Of a stretch of DNA of 6,389 bases, positions 1 to 6,389 are shown in pieces; position 1 is the first letter of the stretch; each line of letters starts with the position of its first letter. The position numbers and the translations under genes are program-made. The DNA comes from Deltaproteobacteria bacterium (GTDB lineage Bacteria; Myxococcota; B64-G9): assembly GCA_030591745.1 (NCBI GenBank), contig JAUVAM010000246.1:1-6389 (forward strand), read 5' to 3'. A model generated the notes under the pieces. The model ran no database searches and was not told the origin of the DNA. It saw only the letters and a list, made by a program, of their open reading frames with translations.

Positions 1-1742
<1,742 letters not shown>

Positions 1743-1745
1743 CTT

Positions 1746-1751
1746 TCCTCC
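1746..1751 (-). promoter_or_regulatory. Ribosome binding site of the EGF-like lipoprotein gene
   Basis: The minus strand reads GGAGGA, then three bases, then ATG at 1742. It lies inside the 17-base gap after the acetyltransferase stop and supports this start over the in-frame ATG four codons downstream. The short gap leaves little room for a separate promoter. Confidence 0.7.
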
Positions 1752-1759
1752 AATACCGC

Positions 1760-2251
1760 TCATAGGGCCTTCTGCACTTCCCACAAGTCCCTGATCGCCA
1801 CGCCCTGCCGACCCACCGTGGGCACTCGTGGCTTGATCTCGCGCACATGTTCCATGGCGTCGAGGTGCACTTTGACCAGCCGATAGCCCCGATGCAAATA
1901 AAAACGAAGGCCCGGCAAATTGTCGTTTGTGGTGAATACCCGAATCGACTCAGCCTGGCCCGCTTGCAGTTCTTCCTCGGCCGCCTGCAAGAGCAAAGAA
2001 CCCCAACCGCGGCTGTGTTCCACCGTATCGAAACTGACGATCTCGGCCTGAGCCGCGTTGACTTTCCAGGTGATCAGCCCCAAAACCCGCTCCTCGGCAT
2101 CCCTCAGGCACAATCCTTCCACGTCACCTGGACGGTAAATCCAAGTCGGCGTCACGATGGGAATGCCCCAGCGTGCGGCCCAAAACTGTTCGATGGTTTC
2201 TTGATGTGCCGGTCGAATAAAACCCTGGTTCGTGATCTCTTTTTCTTCCAT
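1760..2251 (-). CDS. GNAT family N-acetyltransferase
   Basis: This 163-residue protein has the length of a complete single-domain GNAT enzyme, which transfers an acetyl group from acetyl-CoA to an amine. Visible landmarks are the beta-4 strand EIVSFDTV (70-77), the acetyl-CoA pyrophosphate-binding loop HSRGWGSLL (79-87, matching the x-x-x-G-x-G/A pattern with His in place of the usual Gln/Arg), the alpha-3 helix (86-97), and motif B NLPGLRFYLHRGYRLV (111-126). The C-terminal segment VPTVGRQGVAIRD (143-155) resembles the IPxxGxxGIPIRD tail of a common uncharacterised GNAT subgroup. There is no signal peptide or membrane segment, so it should be cytoplasmic. It begins 15 bases after the nuclease stop with a GAGG seven bases before ATG, and ends 17 bases before the next lipoprotein gene, so it is probably co-transcribed. 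The substrate cannot be told from sequence; a small molecule or a protein N-terminus or lysine are all possible. Confidence 0.92.
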   Translation of the reverse strand: MEEKEITNQGFIRPAHQETIEQFWAARWGIPIVTPTWIYRPGDVEGLCLRDAEERVLGLITWKVNAAQAEIVSFDTVEHSRGWGSLLLQAAEEELQAGQAESIRVFTTNDNLPGLRFYLHRGYRLVKVHLDAMEHVREIKPRVPTVGRQGVAIRDLWEVQKAL

Positions 2252-2266
2252 TTCCCGCCCTCTAAT

Positions 2267-3376
2267 TTAAAAATCCGAGATTCTGTCGACGAAACCCACC
2301 CGATCGACGAAGGGATTGCGATTGCCCTGCAGCACTTCGATATTATCGACACGTTGAAGCTCTTTTTCGTCCGGCGGATCGAGTGCATGCCAATCGCGAA
2401 GCACGAGCTCCATGCGAGCGCCGATGGGGTAATCATAGCGAATGGCGAAATAGAAAATGGCCCTGGCCGCGTTGCCCTTGTGTTCATCCCTGGCTTCGAA
2501 AACCCGGTACCCCCAATAATCATTCCCTCGCAGGCTGCCGCCGACGCTCCAATTGGGCTCCACCACCTCGCCAAAATCCAGATTGCCGCGCACCGAGTTG
2601 GCCACCATCATGGTGGGGAACAAATGATGCAAGTCGCTCCGGGCCGGTTCGCTGTCCGCCCCCCAGCTTTGGCACCAGGTGTGTTCCGTGTTCATCACCT
2701 CGTTGACCGGAATGCCCGAGGTCTCGACCCACTCCCCCGTATACACGCACTGCACTCGACCACCCTGGTTATCCACCCAGGAGAACATCTCCTCCTTGGC
2801 GTCCTCGTAGCCAAGGCTGCTGTGACGGTCCACCAAATTCTCCAGCCAATTTCTCAAGCTGTTGTCCGTCAAGCCCAAAGCGCCGCTGTACTCGTCATGG
2901 ACCTGAGCGCAGGCGGTCTCTTCGCCATCGATGAGCCCGTCGCAATCGTTGTCCAATCCATCCAGACAACTGCTCTGAGTCGAACCCTCGACAGCCTGCG
3001 GGTTCACGCCCGCCCGCCGATCATCGCAGTCTTCTCCTCCACATTTCAGATCCACGACCCCATCCCGGTCCACATCCGCCGGCCGACCACTACAAACGCC
3101 CGCACTGCAACGATCGCCCGAGGTGCAAGGGTCATCGTCGTCGCAGACCACTTCATTGGGGATGTTCCGGCAGCCGATCTCGGCGTCACAGATATCGTCG
3201 GTGCAGGTGTCGCCGTCATCGCATTCGGCGTCTTCAAGGCAAGGCAGCACCTGTTCCTCTTCCGAACCACAGGCTACAAGCAACGAAATAAAAAACAAAC
3301 CAACAACAATCCAAAACCAAACGCCAAGTTGCCTCATGCGACCACCATTCTCTCCGACCCCTGTATGTAGTCTCAT
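2267..3376 (-). CDS. Lipid-anchored endonuclease I (EndA/NucM family) with cysteine-rich and MopE-like N-terminus
   Basis: Numbering is from the ATG at 3376 (369 aa). A hydrophobic signal ends in the lipobox Leu-Val-Ala-Cys36. Residues 46-95 are cysteine-rich with DDGDTCTDDIC and DPCTSGDRC motifs. Residues 101-153 match the MopE-type metal-binding motif: DVDRDGVVD, then EDCDD, then DGLDNDCDGLIDGEE, with Asp-rich EF-hand-like loops. From about 158 to the end is the endonuclease I domain (PF04231 type), a His-Me finger nuclease that cuts DNA non-specifically using a divalent metal. NTEHTW (229-234) supplies the Glu231/His232 pair, SDLHHLFPT (247-255) follows, and Asn260 in ANSVRGN aligns with the metal-binding Asn of Vvn/EndA. 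GNAARAIFYFAIRY and QGNRNPF complete the family signature. Cys235 stands where Pro is usual. It should act outside the cell, tethered to the envelope. ATG 3376 is chosen for AGGA five bases upstream; ATG 3397 (longer, no Shine-Dalgarno) and ATG 3337 (shorter, giving a more typical 22-residue signal, weak GGTGG) are alternatives. It is probably the first gene of a three-gene operon. Confidence 0.92.
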   Translation of the reverse strand: MRLHTGVGENGGRMRQLGVWFWIVVGLFFISLLVACGSEEEQVLPCLEDAECDDGDTCTDDICDAEIGCRNIPNEVVCDDDDPCTSGDRCSAGVCSGRPADVDRDGVVDLKCGGEDCDDRRAGVNPQAVEGSTQSSCLDGLDNDCDGLIDGEETACAQVHDEYSGALGLTDNSLRNWLENLVDRHSSLGYEDAKEEMFSWVDNQGGRVQCVYTGEWVETSGIPVNEVMNTEHTWCQSWGADSEPARSDLHHLFPTMMVANSVRGNLDFGEVVEPNWSVGGSLRGNDYWGYRVFEARDEHKGNAARAIFYFAIRYDYPIGARMELVLRDWHALDPPDEKELQRVDNIEVLQGNRNPFVDRVGFVDRISDF

Positions 3377-3381
3377 GTTAT

Positions 3382-3385
3382 TCCT
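3382..3385 (-). promoter_or_regulatory. Ribosome binding site favouring the 3376 start of the nuclease gene
   Basis: The minus strand reads AGGA, five bases, then ATG at 3376. The upstream ATG at 3397 has no purine-rich site before it, and the downstream ATG at 3337 has only GGTGG four bases ahead. This site therefore decides the start chosen, although signal-peptide length would fit 3337 slightly better. Confidence 0.45.
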
Positions 3386-3455
3386 GCCTGTATTCATCCC
3401 ACTTTGTCAACTAGGCAAACAATTTACCTCCTGTCCAAGACGAATAAAAGCCTTC

Positions 3456-3485
3456 TTGTGTCCTGAGACCCGGAGGCGATATAGT
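3456..3485 (+). promoter_or_regulatory. Possible sigma-70-like promoter for the propeller lipoprotein gene
   Basis: TATAGT at 3480-3485 differs from the -10 consensus by one base. Eighteen bases upstream, TTGTGT at 3456-3461 is a weak -35 element (three of six consensus bases). Transcription would start near 3492, leaving a leader of about 37 bases before ATG 3529. The -10 lies in an imperfect palindrome (GGCGATATAGTGCC, 3475-3488). It is plausible by position, but by inspection only, and sigma factor preferences in this organism are unknown. Confidence 0.3.
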
Positions 3486-3499
3486 GCCAAGCAACATTT

Positions 3500-3514
3500 T
3501 TCTTGATCCAAGAA
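3500..3514. promoter_or_regulatory. 15-bp inverted repeat in the leader of the propeller lipoprotein gene
   Basis: The bases TTCTTG-ATC-CAAGAA form perfect six-base arms around a three-base centre. The dyad lies four to twenty bases ahead of the Shine-Dalgarno, between the putative transcription start and the ribosome binding site of the gene starting at 3529. It could be a regulator-binding operator or a small 5' leader hairpin. Short dyads also arise by chance, so a function is not established. Confidence 0.35.
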
Positions 3515-3517
3515 TCC

Positions 3518-3523
3518 AGGAGA
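3518..3523 (+). promoter_or_regulatory. Ribosome binding site of the propeller lipoprotein gene
   Basis: AGGAGA lies five bases before ATG 3529. The resulting N-terminus is a well-formed lipoprotein signal peptide, so site and product agree on this start. Confidence 0.75.
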
Positions 3524-3528
3524 TATCC

Positions 3529-6389
3529 ATGCGGCTAAAATCCTTCAAGATTTCAATATTGATGCTGTTCATTGCAGGTTTGATCCTGTCCGCATGTGGT
3601 GACGCTGCCGACAATCCTGATTCCGGCCAGGTCGATGCCGCGGATGAGGACGCAGGCTTGGACGCGGGTCAGGACGCGGGTCAGGATGCAGGTCAGGACG
3701 CGGGACAGGACGCCGCACAGGACGCGGGACAGGACGCCGGCGGCGATCTGGCAACGGACGGCGGCGACGCCCCCCTCAAAACCTGGATGAAGACCTACGG
3801 CGACACCTTGGAAGATTACGCCTTTGCCGTGCTGGCCCTGGACACAGGCGGCTATGTTTTCGCCGGCTCCACCGACAGTCTTGGCGGCCATGCCGGATTT
3901 TTGCTCATGAAGGTCGATGACGACGGCGATGCGATTTGGACCCAAAGCTACGAGGGAGGCACCGGAGCCTCCGCAAAAGCCCTGAGGCGCTACGAAGACG
4001 GCTTCATCATGGCGGGCTACGCCTTTGTCCAGGGCGAGGGCTCCGACATGATGCTGATTCGCACGGACAGCGAAGGCGCTGAGCTCTGGCGAAAAACCAT
4101 CGGCGGAGGCGAAGACGAAGAAGCCCGGGGCCTCTTGGTGGACCGGGACGGAAACATCCTGGTATGCGGAAAAGAATTTGCACTCGACACGATCAGCTAC
4201 GACGGCGTGGTACATAAACTCGACCCCCAGGGCGAAGTTTTGTGGACCAAGAATTTCGGCGGCGCCGGTCACGACTACTTCTTCGACATCATCCAGACAG
4301 CCGATGACGGCTATTTGTTGGCCGGCAACACCAACTCATCCGGAGCGGGTCTGCAAGACGGCTGGTTGGTCAAAATCGACTCAGCGGGCAACGAACAATG
4401 GAGCAAGACCTACGGTGGAGCGGCCAATGATTACGGCAACTCGGTGATCGCCTCTTCGGCCGGTGGTTTCGTGCTCTGCGGCGCCAGCTACTCCTATTCT
4501 GGAGAAATCCAAAGCGATCTTTGGATGGTCAAAACCGACGCCGACGGCACCGAGGACTGGGTTCAGACCTACGGGGATGAAAGCCACGAGTATTGCTTCG
4601 ACATGATCCAAACCCAGGACGCAGGCTACCTGATGGCCGGAAGCCTGCATTCCTTCACCGGGGGCAACACCGACGGCATCGTCGTCAAAACCCAGGCGGA
4701 CGGAACCATCGAGTGGCGGGAAATCTTTGGGGGCGGCCTGGCCGACGGCCTGTATTCGGTGGATCAGGCCCTTGACCAGGGCTTCATCTTCTCCGGCTAT
4801 ACCAAATCATGGGGTGCGGGCGCTGAAGACGCTTGGCTTATCAAAACCGGCTCCACCGGCCAAACCCAAACCCTGCCCCTACCGAACATCGGCGAGGCCT
4901 GCGTGCTGGATCTTGACTGCGACTTGGGCTGGTGCCTGAACGAAACCCTCTATGGTTTCCCCGGCGGGTATTGCACCAACGACTGCGATCCGATGGACCC
5001 GATCTCTTGTCCCGGAAACTCACTCTGTGTCGATGTGGGCAATATGATCTTCTTATGTCTTTCCGAATGCACCCCGAATGAATCTGAATGCCGGGATGGC
5101 TATGACTGTCATGATGTCGGGGGTCCCGGTGCCTGCTGGCCAGGTTGCACCGACAACGCCCAGTGTGGCGAGACCGGCTACTGTGACACGGAGTATGGTT
5201 GGTGCGACTGCGTGCAAGGCCAGCATGCCGACCTCGACAGCCGAAGCTGTGTTTCCGATGACTGCGCCTGGCTCGACTGCGAAAACACCCGCAACCAGAA
5301 CTGCTCGCCGAACGGCGGTTGCGGCGGTGACTGTGCTATTTGCTCCGGATGCGTTGATGCGGGCTTCGTTGAGTCGACCCATCATTGCTATCCCCCCGAT
5401 GCTGCCTGGGGTGGCGAATGCGAAAAAGACGCGGATTGCCCCGGCACCGGCGTCCCGGGCGACGATACCCTTTGCGAATTCGCCACCGGCGGGCTTTGCA
5501 TTCAAGAGGCCGGCCCGGACTTCGTGGCCGAGTATCAGCCTTGTACCGGCGATGCGGGAAGCATTGGTTTTCTCCATGAGGGCGTTGCCTTTTGTTATCA
5601 AGCTTGCGCTGATGATGTCGATTGCCGGCCTGGATATGAATGCACCGGAGGCCTGGGCAGCATGGGGGACATCTCTGCCTGTCTGAGCATCCACGACTGT
5701 TACTTCAGCGGTTGTAATGATTCAGGAGAAATGCGCTGCGAGGAGTTCGGCAGTTGCTGGTTGGATGGCTGCGCCGACGATCCCTGCGGCCCGCTTACCC
5801 ACGCCACGGGTGAATGCGTGGGAATAAACGACGACTTCACCTGTGTCTGCCAAGACACCTTCGTATGGAATCCCGAAAGCCTCGACTGCGAAGACTCGCC
5901 ATGCAGCAACAATCCTTGCGTCGATGTGGAAAACGCAACCGGTGCATGCCTGGCGGTCGATATCAATTATGTCTGCGTTTGCGAGGTCGGCTTTGCCTGG
6001 AATCCCGAGACCTCGCTTTGCGAAGCCTTCGAATGCCAGGCCGAAATCCTCACCGAGGCTGGTGTGAGCGGGGCCGACGGCTGCGGCGGCAGCCAAATTT
6101 ACGACGCCATGGGCTTGCAAGACTCAAGCTGTACCGGTTACGACACCTTGTCCTTCGAGCGGGTGTACTCCTTGGATGTACCGGCCCACTCCACAGCCAC
6201 CATCCTCATGAGTCCGCTTGATGAGTTCGACGCGGCCCTGTGGGTCACCAGCGACTGCGGTGACCTGAACGGCGCGCTCTGCGTGGTGGGCGGAGATCTG
6301 ACTTTTGATGAGCCGGAAAGCGTTGTGTTCACCAACGACGACGCCCAGTCGCGGACCTATTATGTCATCGCCGACTCTTACGAAGGCTG
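3529..6389 (+). CDS. Large modular lipoprotein: seven propeller-like repeats, cysteine-rich/EGF-like region, PPC-like domain (3' end cut by window)
   Basis: The frame is open from ATG 3529 to the window edge (953 visible codons, no stop). Residues 1-22 are a signal peptide with lipobox Leu-Ser-Ala-Cys23 followed by Gly, suggesting outer-membrane anchoring. Residues 41-72 are a flexible DAGQ-repeat linker. Residues 86 to about 447 contain seven units of about 50 residues, each starting at a Trp and built on W-x-K-T-Y-G-G, then D-G-G-Y-x-x-A-G, then W-L-V-K-x-D-x-x-G. Seven such units suggest a seven-bladed beta-propeller. From Cys458 to about 742 is a cysteine-rich stretch typical of myxobacterial secreted proteins. 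Two EGF-like modules follow (about 748-788 and 792-832), each ending in CVC, an aromatic, then WNPE and a last Cys. Residues about 865-953 (YDTLSFERVYSLDVP, then FDAALWVTSDC) resemble a bacterial pre-peptidase C-terminal (PPC) beta-sandwich. No catalytic site is visible. A cell-surface binding or adhesion role is likely but unproven. A protease or other enzyme domain could lie beyond the window. Confidence 0.9.
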   Translation, partial: MRLKSFKISILMLFIAGLILSACGDAADNPDSGQVDAADEDAGLDAGQDAGQDAGQDAGQDAAQDAGQDAGGDLATDGGDAPLKTWMKTYGDTLEDYAFAVLALDTGGYVFAGSTDSLGGHAGFLLMKVDDDGDAIWTQSYEGGTGASAKALRRYEDGFIMAGYAFVQGEGSDMMLIRTDSEGAELWRKTIGGGEDEEARGLLVDRDGNILVCGKEFALDTISYDGVVHKLDPQGEVLWTKNFGGAGHDYFFDIIQTADDGYLLAGNTNSSGAGLQDGWLVKIDSAGNEQWSKTYGGAANDYGNSVIASSAGGFVLCGASYSYSGEIQSDLWMVKTDADGTEDWVQTYGDESHEYCFDMIQTQDAGYLMAGSLHSFTGGNTDGIVVKTQADGTIEWREIFGGGLADGLYSVDQALDQGFIFSGYTKSWGAGAEDAWLIKTGSTGQTQTLPLPNIGEACVLDLDCDLGWCLNETLYGFPGGYCTNDCDPMDPISCPGNSLCVDVGNMIFLCLSECTPNESECRDGYDCHDVGGPGACWPGCTDNAQCGETGYCDTEYGWCDCVQGQHADLDSRSCVSDDCAWLDCENTRNQNCSPNGGCGGDCAICSGCVDAGFVESTHHCYPPDAAWGGECEKDADCPGTGVPGDDTLCEFATGGLCIQEAGPDFVAEYQPCTGDAGSIGFLHEGVAFCYQACADDVDCRPGYECTGGLGSMGDISACLSIHDCYFSGCNDSGEMRCEEFGSCWLDGCADDPCGPLTHATGECVGINDDFTCVCQDTFVWNPESLDCEDSPCSNNPCVDVENATGACLAVDINYVCVCEVGFAWNPETSLCEAFECQAEILTEAGVSGADGCGGSQIYDAMGLQDSSCTGYDTLSFERVYSLDVPAHSTATILMSPLDEFDAALWVTSDCGDLNGALCVVGGDLTFDEPESVVFTNDDAQSRTYYVIADSYEG
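3649..3744 (+). repeat. Eight-unit 12-bp tandem repeat encoding a DAGQ linker
   Basis: Eight consecutive 12-base units of the form GAC-GCG-GGT-CAG encode Asp-Ala-Gly-Gln and variants (first unit ends in Leu, sixth has Ala for Gly, last ends in Gly-Gly). Units two and three are identical, as are units five and seven; the rest differ mostly at third codon positions. It lies inside the lipoprotein gene just after the lipidated Cys, acting as an acidic flexible tether between membrane and propeller. Its length can change by 12-base steps without shifting frame. Confidence 0.9.

Noticed and set aside
1847..3370. A 507-codon plus-strand reading frame antisense to the nuclease and acetyltransferase genes
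   Set aside because: The minus-strand frames carry clear family motifs (endonuclease I, GNAT). The antisense translation has no recognisable domain or signal, and such long shadows are common in GC-rich genes.
3405..3410. TTGACA on the minus strand as a -35 box for the nuclease operon
   Set aside because: At 16-18 bases downstream there is no acceptable -10 element (GCAGGA or neighbours), and the site nearly overlaps the possible start at 3397.
3426..3432. Perfect AGGAGGT on the minus strand as the ribosome binding site of a small gene
   Set aside because: The nearest downstream TTG start meets a stop after two codons, and the overlapping minus-strand frame ends there. It is probably chance.
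3553..4272. A 239-codon minus-strand frame, and other frames within 3553-6335
   Set aside because: These are shadows of the plus-strand lipoprotein. The repeats RVLTRVL-like in one of them are the antisense of the DAGQ repeat.

Overview
The window looks like a surface/secretome locus of a GC-rich deltaproteobacterium-like organism, most likely Myxococcota, Bradymonadales or a relative. This rests on style and not on a marker gene. Three of the four genes encode lipoproteins with the cysteine-rich, EGF-like and MopE-type modules, low-complexity Asp-Ala-Gly linkers and glycine-rich beta-helix repeats that are frequent in that group. No rRNA, tRNA, CRISPR array, transposase or phage gene is visible.

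Layout. Three genes lie head to tail on the minus strand. The first (about 3376 to 2267) is a lipid-anchored endonuclease I (EndA/NucM family) fused behind a cysteine-rich and MopE-like calcium-binding N-terminus. Fifteen bases later comes a GNAT acetyltransferase (2251 to 1760). Seventeen bases after that a large cysteine-rich/EGF-like, beta-helix and polyglycine lipoprotein begins (1742) and runs off the left edge. The tight spacing suggests one operon. Divergently, on the plus strand from 3529, a very large modular lipoprotein runs off the right edge. It has a lipobox, a 12-bp tandem-repeat linker, seven propeller-like repeats, a long cysteine-rich stretch with EGF-like modules, and a PPC-like beta-sandwich. 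The two largest genes are incomplete because the window cuts them.

The divergent intergenic region (about 3377-3528) holds a possible -10/-35 pair and a 15-bp dyad just ahead of the ribosome binding site of the plus-strand gene. No other gap exceeds about 20 bases, so nearly all of the window is coding.

How the genes may work together is inference. Three envelope-anchored proteins (one a nuclease, two binding or adhesion-like) sit beside a cytoplasmic acetyltransferase. This would suit extracellular DNA breakdown for nutrients, predation or matrix remodelling, but nothing in the sequence proves a joint role. I do not see a clear new defence or mobile system here. The most distinctive feature is the architecture of the anchored nuclease and its neighbours.
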